Both the position numbers and the translations under genes were made by a program. 64,000 nt of DNA from Epiperipatus broadwayi (Eukaryota > Onychophora > Udeonychophora > Euonychophora > Peripatidae): the NCBI GenBank assembly GCA_028023455.1, contig JAQFVV010000111.1, positions 2,363,909-2,427,908 on the forward strand. The letters run 5' to 3'. Shown one piece after another: positions 12,820 through 24,135 of this stretch. The stretch's first letter is position 1, and each line of letters starts with the position of its first letter. The notes below the pieces were generated by a model. That model was not told the DNA's origin, did no database searches, and saw only the letters and a list, made by a program, of their open reading frames with translations.

Positions 12820-14400
12820 CTGTAGGGCATCGAGTTCAAACCCTAAAGACCTCAGAAGGAAAGTGGGAGAAATATTTTTCTTCCATTCAACAAATTTTGT
12901 TAGTGGAAGAGGACAATATTTATATCATTGAATAGTTTGATAGTTGTATTTAAGAATTAAAAAATATTAAGCACATATAAATAATTGTCTGTAGACCTAA
13001 ACTCCAGAGATATTATTTTTCTAAGTCTACTTATTGACTTTGATTTTAATACTTTGTCATTACTAATTTATTTTATAACTTTAATACTAATGATGTTAAT
13101 AATTTATAGATTTCAAATTGTTTGGATTGTTTTGATAGGTAAGTTCTACAGATATGAGTAGAGATATGTATATGCATGTGTGTATGTACAAACATTAAGA
13201 TTTTAAACATTTACAGATATATTAAGAGTTTTTAAATAAATTTGTATTTTCTGTGTAAAAAATTGTTTTCTTATATATTATTTAAGACCAATTGTTATTG
13301 TTTTATGTGGAAAAGTCAGGAAAGGTTTCACACTAATATCCAGCTGATGTCCAGCTAATATCCACAGGTTGTGAGAGAGATAAGGTGAATGTTGACATAA
13401 CATCAATGTGTGACATTTGGTGGGATGAGAACAAAGACTCATTAATCAGTTATTATAATTACCAAAAGACACAGATCATTTTGGACCATATCAAATAATA
13501 AATATTGAAAAATTATAAAGATAAAAAGAAAGAAATGTACCCAGCTGCACTAATAAAGGATAATTTATAGATAATTGGGTGTTCCAATAACAAAATATGT
13601 GTGATGTCATCAAAAGGCTAGCACATATATATAGCCTGAAAAATAAGCAAGTTTTAGCAGCACAGCAGAATAAATCTTAGTACCTTCTTAGAAGCCACAC
13701 ATTATTGTTTTTATAGCTGAAAGTTTCTACCAGCTATGGAGGAGTAGAAAGATATTTTGTTGATGTTCCCAATGACTGATCCCAAGAATTATATATATGC
13801 ACATCCAGAAGAGTTGAAATCTAAAATGGAAATAAAAAATAGCATCCTGTGGCTGATTTCCAATGTCCAAAGAAGACTTTAAATCCTGTATTGTTCCACC
13901 TATCTGTTGCTGAATTCAAATAAAAGCCAAAAGCAAAGATGCTGAAATTTATAATTAAAAGCAGAAAGATGTCAAGCATTGGTGGTCGAGAGGTCAGTGC
14001 GACTGCCTTACAAGCAGTTGCCCGGGTTGCGGGTTCGCATCCCGGCCGATACTATGACACATGAAAAAAAAAGCAGAAATATCCATTTGTCTGTAGAAAA
14101 TGATCCTACCCAGAGCAGAAAGAAAGAACAAATCATCTCAGGGTTAATATGGTACCTAAAGAAACACAATATGTTTCACATCATCATCATCACAGTAAAG
14201 TAGAAGAATTGCAAGCCCAAGCCGAAAAAATAACTTTTCCAGTAAACCACTGTAATAGATAAATCTATGTGTGTTAAACATTGGTACGTGGTTGAATTCA
14301 AATTCTCAACCTTAAACAAGCTAACTTCAAAGTGAAATTAATCAGAATCATTGAAACTGTCTCTACATTGACTATTAACACTTCTCTTTTAAATAAATTC

Positions 14401-14433
<33 letters not shown>

Positions 14434-15475
14434 AATATTAAAACAAGAATCAATTATTAAAAAAGATTTTTCAATAATGATGAATATTGACTTTATCAAT
14501 ATATGATGTGTTGTTCCAATTACCATTACATGTAACCATTTGTATATGTATTTTTTTATAAAATGTTTTTCTTATTATGTATTAATTCAGGTATCATGAA
14601 AATATGTTATATATAAAGGTTGAATACAAATTTTGTTAATAATGGGGAGTAACACACACATCTAGTGACATATATATGCTTACATAAATATTTGTTGAGT
14701 ATAAACCTACAAACCGATAAGAGTAGAACTTTAGCATCATGAGAGATAGATTTTAAAGTAGTTAATGACCGAGATTAATGGAAATAGATATGTAATTTGA
14801 AACTGTTTTCTTTAGATATTCTTATCTTTATAATTTAACTAACCTTTTCTACTTATTTCTCGTTTATTTATTTTCTAAAGATTATAGATATAAAAATGTG
14901 TTATATGCAATGTGCCAGTATCAAGTGTTTATTTTAAAATTAAATGTTTCTATAAGATTTCTATTCACCCAATAGAGACATGAACACACATATATCACGC
15001 TATATAATATTAACATTGAGTCTAAGTTTCATTAAGATTTTGGTTACTATTTGAATGTAGTTAATTTTATTATTAATTATGTAAATTTTCTATTTGTATG
15101 ATTAATGATTGACCAATAATATATTTTAATTTTTTATTAAAAGAAGTATATATATATCTTAGAATTAATCATTGTCTTATGAAGTTAGTTTAGTCATCAT
15201 TATCACAAATAAATGTCAATCTTTAAGACATAATTCAAATATAACAATATTTTGTTAAATAGTTATACATTGAGAAAGATAAGATTTATATAATGAGTTA
15301 GTTCTAAAACGGTGGATGGAAGCATCATTCTCACCATCATCATCTTATTAATTGTCTAAATAAATGTGTTTAATGGCCATATATAAATAATAGTTCTAAC
15401 TATGTCTGTTTATTATTTGTGAGCCATCATAAGAGATATGACTACTATTGAATCATATGATAATCTATGGTATTA
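12820..15475 (-). repeat. Right arm of the large inverted duplication
   Basis: This is the reverse-complement partner of 2140-5935. It lacks the LINE-containing segment of the left arm and carries a SINE (13968-14068) that the left arm lacks. The hAT remnant beside the left arm is also absent here. The divergence is that of an old duplication: many substitutions and indels. Confidence 0.75.
13968..14068 (+). repeat. tRNA-derived SINE, full-length short copy
   Basis: The head is tRNA-like with an A box TGGTCGAGAGG and a B box GGTTCGCATCC, internal RNA polymerase III promoter elements. It then has the short body CTATGACACATG and an A tail. The direct repeat AAAAGCAGAAA flanks it at 13957-13967 and 14069-14079. 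The left inverted arm (about 4835-4850) carries a single copy of the corresponding site without the SINE, so insertion is supported both by the target duplication and by an empty paralogous site. Confidence 0.85.
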
Positions 15476-15955
15476 AACTGAACTAGTAACACTTATGATC
15501 ATATTAAATATGAATTTATGATGTTAAACTCTTATATGATAATTTGTCTGAGAATTTATTTGCACAACCAGAGAATAATAAGGATGTTTTCCCCTTAATT
15601 TACGTGCACATGATATGGTTAAAAATTGGAAATCCTACACACTGTTATAAATAATGTACCAATTGAGGTTCAAACCCAGTAGGAGTACAAGTAGGTATCT
15701 AATGTAACTTTATCTAGGTTTTGATAGCCTAATGACTTCCAGATATACATATAAGAAAACACTGACTAAAAAGGAATACTGATTCTTTTCATTCCTAGAT
15801 GATTTTCAATTAGTTACAAATGTGGATATTTTTTATTTAGTTACAATATATTGTAACCTTTTGATTGGTTACCTGAATTTAAAGTAGGATATAAAACATA
15901 TTGTAACCAAAATTTTAAATTTTACAAATATATAATCATAGTACTATTAATTTTT
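15476..15955. other. AT-rich DNA without recognised genes
   Basis: I see no gene or repeat structure beyond short TA tracts. Confidence 0.45.
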
Positions 15956-16145
15956 GATATATCGTATTGATAAATAGCTTAATGTACAGAGTTTAAAGAT
16001 AGAATTCTGTGGAGGTAATTAATATACACCTTTTTTATTATAATTAAATTAATATATCATATTGATAAATAGCTTAATGTACAGAGTTTAAAGATAGAAT
16101 TCTGTGGAGGTAATTAATATACACCTTTTTTATTATAATTATTTA
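15956..16145. repeat. Two-copy tandem repeat, period 95 bp
   Basis: The block containing ATTGATAAATAGCTTAATGT occurs at 15966 and again at 16061, and the copies are almost identical through CACCTTTTTTATTATAATT. No function can be read from it. Confidence 0.9.
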
Positions 16146-16374
16146 TATTATAAACAGTCGTATATAATTTCATTATAAGTCTTTAATTAATACAAATATA
16201 TTTACATTGTGCCTATATAAAATTATAAGATTTATTAAAAGTTACAATGGTAATAAATCAAATCTCAATTTATTTAAATGACAGTGATCCTTTAAAAAAT
16301 AATATATGACTATGTGTGCAAAATTCTAGAATATAAAAATAAACATGATTTATTATAAGATAATAATTTGTTTA

Positions 16375-18001
<1,627 letters not shown>

Positions 18002-18549
18002 GATATAAATATTGTTATTAAATGTCTTATTTAAAATAGATTAGTATTACAATCTATTAAAATCATAATTATATTTTAAATTTTTAAGTATAAAAGTTAT
18101 TCAATTTAATTTAGTTTTAAAATCATTATTAATCTTAATTATTTTAATTAGTGTAAACAGAAAGATATTTATATAAAAAATTGCTGGTTGATTTTGAATC
18201 ATTAATCAATAAAATTAATTTAATTAGTTTTCTGATGTCACATTGTCTACTATATATAAGGTAAATAGGAGGCAAACTTGGGAGAGCAATTCATTAAAAG
18301 TAAAAGTGTACACCTGTTTCATTAAATTTCTTAAAAATTATAAATATTTTGCCATGTTTTATTTTTTAAGTAAGTAAAGTTATTAACAGCAAGCTGAATA
18401 GTAATAAAATATATTTTAAAAGTAGTATATAAAGATAATGGAGTAAGTAAACTGAAGTTTTTTCTTAATGACTTAATTCCAATTGTCATTAATAGCATAT
18501 AAAAGCGATTTACCCACTCACGAAGAAGCTGCAAAAACCAAAAACAATT

Positions 18550-18860
18550 AAATGGGCTGAGCACTTTCGAGGTTTTCCCTCATATTCATGGCCAACATAA
18601 GTAATAAATCATTTATGTAGTATTGTTAACTAATAAAATATGCAAATGTAAATGCAAATTAGTTTGTCCATTTTTTCAAGTTAGAAAAGCACGTGTCACG
18701 TCTATTGATGGAATTGTTGTCACTGATAATAAAATATGCCTCCTTGACTTTTCTTTTGCAGTTGTTGGCTTCAGAGCATACTATCTTGGGGTTGCCTGAT
18801 TCAAACACATGGCCAGCCTGCTTCTCATGTGGAATTTTAAAGGGACAGTTAAGTTTATTA
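18550..18860 (-). pseudogene. Penelope-like element remnant (GIY-YIG endonuclease C-terminus)
   Basis: The minus strand from about 18815 to 18668 reads HVFESGNPKIVC, then KRKVKEAYFI and NSINRRDTCF. This H-x-F...KI...E...RK-x-x-E-x-x-I...N arrangement is the end of the GIY-YIG nuclease domain of Penelope-like retroelements. Downstream on the minus strand lies a block at 18554-18592 (reverse complement of GAGCACTTTCGAGG...CCTCATATTCAT) that is also found beside the similar remnant at 28410. The reverse transcriptase is absent. The family call is from motif memory and is tentative. Confidence 0.5.
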
Positions 18861-19977
18861 TCATTTGGGAAAACAATGGAAAAACAGGATAAACTACAAT
18901 TACCTAAAAAGTTCAGCTATTGTCATATAAGAAAAGATTTGGTTATCTCTACAAGATTAATTAATTTCAATAGCAAATTATATATGAAGAGGAACTTTTA
19001 TATAATACAAATCCATAAATGTTATCAATATATAAATTAATTTATAGAATTTTAAAATAATAACTTAGTGATAAGTTATAAATCTAGTTAAAAATTTTTT
19101 TAAGGTTAAAATAACTTATATTTTAGCTAAATTTGCAAATTAGAAAGAAGGATATTTACTATATGAGTAATTGGTTATAAAACAATTTATTACAAAAACA
19201 AAAAGATTTACTATATAATTAATTAGTTATAAGAATAGATATTTATTATTACGTGAGATAAAAGACTTATAAAGATGAAATATATATTTTTTATTGTAGC
19301 AAATAGAATTATCTATTAATAAGAAAATGCTAAAAAGGATAAAGAGCTATCAAGAGAATCTTTTGATCTTTTGTAATGACTAATTATTATAGAAATCATA
19401 TATACCTGGGTCTCATTTTATGCAGTAGATATGTTCCACAGAAAACCTGCATTTAAAAAAATTGCACAAAAATAGACTTAATTTACCTTGAAAAATGGGG
19501 GATTGGTTCCAAAATTTTCAAAAATTGCATAAAAGCAAAACAACAATAACTTACTTAAGTTATCAAAAAACAATGTAAACTTACTTTAAAATTCACATAA
19601 AAAAAGGAAATAAAGTATGATTAATAAAAAATTTCAAATATTTGAAAAAAATTGATACAAGACAAACTTTTTTTATTAACTATTTAATAATATTTAAAAC
19701 AATATGTTTTTATGTGTAATTTATTTTACTTTTTTTTCCAAACATATTTTAATCATTACCGCTATTTGACAATGTATTTCGTTTGTGAACTGGTAAGAAT
19801 TCAGATTTATCATAAGAGGATGTACAACTAGCACCACATTCAACTTGTGCAGTGTTAATGGTTTCCTATTGACAATGTAATCAGTGATTAAACTTCAAGA
19901 TGATGATTTTATTAATTGTTTATGAAGCTCGCGATATCCAGACTGCTATGTCTAGCTGTTAGAGAATGCACTTCCAC
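18861..19977. other. AT-rich DNA without recognised genes
   Basis: An open stretch at 18693-19040 is on the opposite strand to the Penelope-like remnant and is not a gene. I see nothing else defined here. Confidence 0.45.
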
Positions 19978-20210
19978 TAATGCAAGTATAAACCACTAAT
20001 CATCACATGATCACCATCTTATACTAGCACATAATTTTTGTAAACAAAGGCAAAACTCTTTTCTCCATACAGTAGCGCCACCCTGTGCTAACCAGAGTAA
20101 TCGATAGATGCCAGAAGGCTTGTGCATAAAATCCCTATCTAGTGCCTACTCATCCAATATCCCCAGACTAGTTTCTGACTTGTGGCCATCATCAGTTGCA
20201 GTGCTCTCAG

Positions 20211-20269
20211 ATCCAAGGCTCCTCATTGATGATGGCCACAAGCCAGAAACTAGTCTGGGGATATTGGAT
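20211..20269 (+). ncRNA. Hammerhead ribozyme, family A, inactivated core
   Basis: It has the same fold as the copy at 20671-20729, but the first core base is changed: TTGATGA replaces CTGATGA (C3 to T at 20226). Loss of C3 of the catalytic core should abolish cleavage. Helices I and II are otherwise intact. Confidence 0.75.
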
Positions 20270-20670
20270 GAGTAGGCACTAGATAGGGATTTTATGCACA
20301 AGCCTTCTGGCATCTATTGATTACTCTGGTTAGCACAGGGTGGCACTACTGTATGGAGAAAAGAGTTTTGCCTTTGTTTACAACAATTATGTGCTAGTAT
20401 GAGATGGTGATCATGTGATGTTTAGTGGTTTAACACCAATCCTGCCTAATAGGATAGTGGTGTCTATGGTTGTTTAAGAGCCAAAGACACCAAAATGTAT
20501 GGGTGCTGAATTGAGTTCAGACCCATATGACTATATAAGCTATTGAGCTTAGATTGAAAATATTTTTTGTGTTTTCAATTTCATTCTCATAGTTTTGTAG
20601 TAAAGTAGAGTTAAAAGGTGGCTGCTGGAGGGTTGCATTAGATCCTAAGATCTAGGTGCAGTGCTCTCAG

Positions 20671-20729
20671 ATCCAAGGCTCCTCACTGATGATGGCCACA
20701 AGCCAGAAACTAGTCTGGGGATATTGGAT
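20671..20729 (+). ncRNA. Hammerhead ribozyme type I, family A, best-conserved copy
   Basis: Core CTGATGA is at 20686-20692. Helix II is TGGC/GCCA (20693-20696 with 20702-20705) with loop CACAA. GAAA is at 20706-20709. Helix III is minimal within the palindrome ACTAGT (20709-20714), giving the cleavage triplet GTC with cleavage after 20715. Helix I has an inner 6-bp stem (20680-20685 with 20716-20721, one G-U pair), an internal loop GGC/TA, and an outer 6-bp stem ATCCAA/TTGGAT (20671-20676 with 20724-20729). Every position of the catalytic core matches the hammerhead consensus. An internal loop in helix I is what natural type I ribozymes use for loop-loop contact. Expected role: self-cleavage of the repeat transcript into monomers. 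Confidence 0.85.
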
Positions 20730-20904
20730 GAGTAGGCACTAGATAGGGATTTTATGCACAAGCCTTCTGGCATCTATTGATTACTCTGGTTAGCACAGGG
20801 TGGCACTACTGTATGAAGAAAAGAGTTTTGCCTTTGTTTAATGCAAGTATATATATAACATGCTTCTATGAATGTGTTAATAATGACTAACGGTTAAATT
20901 TTAT

Positions 20905-21310
20905 TTTATACACATGGAGACACTTTTAGACAGAAAAAAGTTACAAGTAAAAATTTGTAAAAACTTTTAAAGATACATACGTTCTTCTTAAGTAGAAATT
21001 AAAAGTTCTTAAATATTTTTACTTGTAATTTTTTTCTGTCTAAAAGTTTCTTCTTGTACATATGCATATAAAAGAAAATATAAACACACTTTAAAAACAT
21101 TCGTTTTAAGTAGAAAGTAAAAGTTATAACTTTTTTCTGTCTAAAAGTTTTTTCATGTACATATTGTATAAAAGAAAATATAAACACACCTTAAAGATAC
21201 ATTCTTTTTAAGTAGAAAATAAAAAGTTATAATTTTTTTGTCTGTAAGTTTCTCCATGTATATATATATGTGTGTGTGTATAAAAGAAAATATAAACATA
21301 CACATACATA
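20905..21310. repeat. Short tandem array of a TTTCTGTCTAAAAGTTT-containing unit
   Basis: Three degenerate units of about 102-118 bp begin AAGTAGAAA at about 20990, 21108 and 21210 and contain TTCTGTCTAAAAGTTT and TATAAAAGAAAATATAAACA. An inverted partial unit lies just upstream (about 20910-20985). The open frames here are repeats, not genes. Confidence 0.8.
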
Positions 21311-21867
21311 ATAAAGACATACAACTACTATTTAGCTCTCGTTGGAATTTAAGAACTTGTTCATTGCAGCAAACTCTGATTTCAGCATTTTGTCTCACAC
21401 ATCAACATAAAACATATGATTAAATGATCATTACTGACCAAAAAATAATAAATTTGACAGATATTTTTGTTTACTACTGAAATAAATTTTAAATGTTCAC
21501 ATTTTGTTTCTATAAATATTAAAAAAATGAGATCACAACTCAAACAAAAAGATTAAGTTATCATTTCTAGAGAGATTATTTTCGGTTTACAAAATCTTTG
21601 TTATTTCTGATTACGTATTTTTTTAAAATCTAAAAAAATATTTATTTATTTCTGTTATATTTAATGAAATATGTTTCAAAATTTTAAAATTTTTGAATAT
21701 TTATTGTGATAGTTTTATACTGTAAATATAAGTAGATTGTTTATCTAGAAGCTAAGTTTCTAAATAGCTTTATGCCACATTCATGCTAACTGCTAATATA
21801 ATGTTATATTTTTGAAGAAAAAAAAGTATTTCAAGTCAAAATAAGTTATTAATGATTTATATTTTTT

Positions 21868-22790
21868 AAAGAGTGTGGTTATAGAACTAATATGGTATAC
21901 ATGAGGTACAGAATAAAAGTTTGTGTGGATAATGCAGTAGTTTAAAGTTATGTTATTTTAGTAGATATGAAGATTAAAAAATCTGATTGTGGTAAAACTG
22001 TCATAAATTAATTCAGTAATTTATTGTATGATTGTATTAAATGAGGAGATGAATCAAGAAATGGGATTCTATTTAAATAAATATAAATATGCCATAGAAG
22101 TATAATGTGATATATGAAAATATGAAATGGAATGAATATTAAACTGGAAAAATGATTTATGATCTCGATTTTTGTAATGGAAAAAGCATAATATTGAAGA
22201 TTGTCATAATAGAGTTATTTGTTTTATAACATAATCTATAAAGTTTATCGATGAATACATAATGGAAAGATAAGATTATATTATTAGACAAGAGGAAGTT
22301 AATAGACATAGATGCTGAAGATATATAGTGTGGAGAAGATAAGTTAAAATTCCAGGATAGGATAAAATATCATCCTGAAGAACTGATAATAGATTTTAAC
22401 GGGTTTAATCAATGTGATATCCATATTATTATTATAAGGAGATAAGAGGATTTTCTAAGAAAACATGAATGTTATATTCCATAAGAGCTTGATAATTAAG
22501 CCAGGATATATTGGGGAAGAATTATTAAGAAAAAATGACTACCTTTCTAATTATTAATAATAATTTAATAAGATCAGTTTCTTATTTGCAAAGTTTTATT
22601 TATGTTATTTTGAATTTATAGTTTGTCTTTCTAACTTTTGTTAGAATGGTTTCCGAAATAGTAAGACCATACACAAAACAAATATTCTTGAATTAAATTA
22701 AAATATGAAAAACATATTGTTTGAAAATGTATGATTTGAAATACAGTCATTCTTCCTATACCTGGAGTTTAATTGTAATTACAGGGGATT
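21868..22790. repeat. Dispersed repeat, copy 1 (empty-site copy for the family A array)
   Basis: This segment is highly similar to 29170-29210 plus 31132-31990. It contains the unbroken site TATACATGAGGTACAG at about 21895, into which the other copy received the family A array. A decayed coding-like stretch around 22330-22440 (reading LKFQDRIKYHPEELIIDF with nearby stops) suggests an old element, but I cannot name it. Confidence 0.75.
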
Positions 22791-23000
22791 TGAACACAGA
22801 TTTTCAAGCATCTTTCAACTACCCACACTATCTAATACCACTGTTACACATGACCACACACATGTAGAAAAGATAAATAATCAGTATTATACATATTTCA
22901 TGCTAACCAGCACTCATTAGTTGGTCCAGATTATCATCTCCCACACACATATAATCAGGGCTCAGTTTATATTAAGATTTCAAATCCTCATAGCTTCAAA
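22791..23000 (-). repeat. Ribozyme repeat family E, degenerate copy
   Basis: The minus strand carries the family E phrase CAACTAATGAGTGCTGGTT and GCATGAAATATG. The hammerhead core is damaged: CTAATGA replaces CTGATGA. It adjoins dispersed repeat copy 1. Confidence 0.6.
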
Positions 23001-23209
23001 CTATTCCAACCTCCAACTTTTCAGCCATCCATACCATTGAAAATCTGATGCTGGAAAGTCCAAATGCCATGCTGAAGCCAATATTATTGCCATGCCCAGG
23101 TTGAATTTAAGTCACTCTGATCCTTCATGGCATAGGACTGTATCCACTTAAATACATAGAAGAGGGATGGACAGAATGCAGGCTTAATGTGTAAGATTTG
23201 AAATACAGG

Positions 23210-23440
23210 CATTCTTTATATACCTGAAGCTTAATTGTAAATATAGGGATTTGAACACAGACTTTCAAGCACCCTTCAACTATCCACACTATCTTATACC
23301 ACTGATACACATGACCACACATGTCGAAAAGACAAGTAATCACCAACATGCATATTTTGTGCTGAACCAACAATCATCAGTTGGTCAAGATTACCATCTT
23401 CCACACATGCATAACACACACACATATATAATTAGTGCTA
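23210..23440 (-). repeat. Ribozyme repeat family E, degenerate copy
   Basis: The minus strand carries CCAACTGATGATTG, then GTTCAGCACAAAATATG: the CTGATGA core is kept but GAAA is changed to AAAA, so it should be inactive. Open frames here are repeat shadows. Confidence 0.65.
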
Positions 23441-23539
23441 TACTTTAATGGACAGGCTTCAAACTATTACAACCTCCAACTATTCAGCCATCCATACCAC
23501 TGAAAATCTGGTGATGGAAAGCCCAAAGTATGAGGATTT

Positions 23540-23720
23540 GCTATCTTAATATAATTGAGCACTGATTGTATATATGTGTGGGAAATGATAATCTGTACCA
23601 ACTGATGAGTGCTGGTTCAGCATGAAATACATATATTGGTGATTATTTATTTTTTCTACATGTGTGTGGTCATGTGTATCAGTGCTTGAAAGCCTATGTT
23701 CAAATCCCCTAGGGTTGAAA
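23540..23720 (+). repeat. Ribozyme repeat family E, well-preserved copy
   Basis: The unit includes ATTGAGCACTGATTG, the hammerhead (23588-23646), then ACATGTGTGTGGTCATGTGTATCAG and ends with GTTCAAATCCCC. The last phrase resembles a tRNA B box, but no A box was found, so I do not call it a SINE. Confidence 0.75.
23588..23646 (+). ncRNA. Hammerhead ribozyme type I, family E, intact fold
   Basis: Core CTGATGA is at 23602-23608. Helix II is GTGCTG/CAGCAT (23609-23614 with 23618-23623, one G-U pair) with loop GTT. GAA at 23624-23626 is followed by helix III ATA/TAT (23627-23629 with 23632-23634, loop CA) and the cleavage base A at 23635 (triplet ATA). Helix I has CCAA/TTGG (23598-23601 with 23636-23639), an internal loop TGTA/T, and ATAATC/GATTAT (23588-23593 with 23641-23646). 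All conserved core positions are present. The sequence is unrelated to family A except for the core. Confidence 0.8.
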
Positions 23721-23740
23721 ATGATGAATGAGATCAAAAT

Positions 23741-24127
23741 AAGAATGCAAATGTAAATAAGAGAAGGGTTGAGTGCATTAAAAAATAAATGATAATTTTC
23801 ATAGAAAGAATCCTTGATTCAATTATCTATTTAGATATATTTTGTATTATTTTAAGATTACCACAACCATAAACAATTTCATTAGTAAATTGTATTAATA
23901 TATTTTCATACTATTTTTAAATTTGAGTGATATACAAGTATTATAACCTTGCTCAAATAATTTGGATTACAATGGATTATTTAAATATGTTAGAGATAGT
24001 ATGGAAATTATCCATTAGGATGAACTTATGGATGGTAAAATTAGTTGATAATATGAAGTGAAGCATACAAATAGGTAATAATAAACTTATCATTTTATAG
24101 ATCAAATAATATAGATATAATTTGAAT
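23741..24127. other. AT-rich DNA without recognised genes
   Basis: I see no coding or structural signal between the family E copy and the hAT element. Confidence 0.45.
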
Positions 24128-24135
24128 GTCTAAAT

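Larger units (their letters stand above)
19991..20838. mobile_element. Ribozyme repeat family A: palindromic and tandem copy
   Basis: The insertion is bounded by a perfect 13-bp direct repeat TAATGCAAGTATA at 19978-19990 and 20839-20851. The left half (19991-20197) is the reverse complement of the right half up to about 20435, and a second unit continues to 20838. The two plus-strand hammerhead cores are 460 bp apart (20226 and 20686), giving the unit length. The right end stops at GCCTTTGTT, short of the extra 60-70 bp seen in longer copies. No protein is encoded, so movement would need enzymes from another element. Confidence 0.8.

Noticed and set aside
13968-14068. Functional tRNA gene
   Set aside because: A and B boxes are present, but no proper anticodon arm or acceptor stem can be drawn, and an A tail with a target duplication shows it is a SINE.
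13979-14203. Open frame across the SINE
   Set aside because: It reads through the tRNA-like head and A tail and has no protein features.
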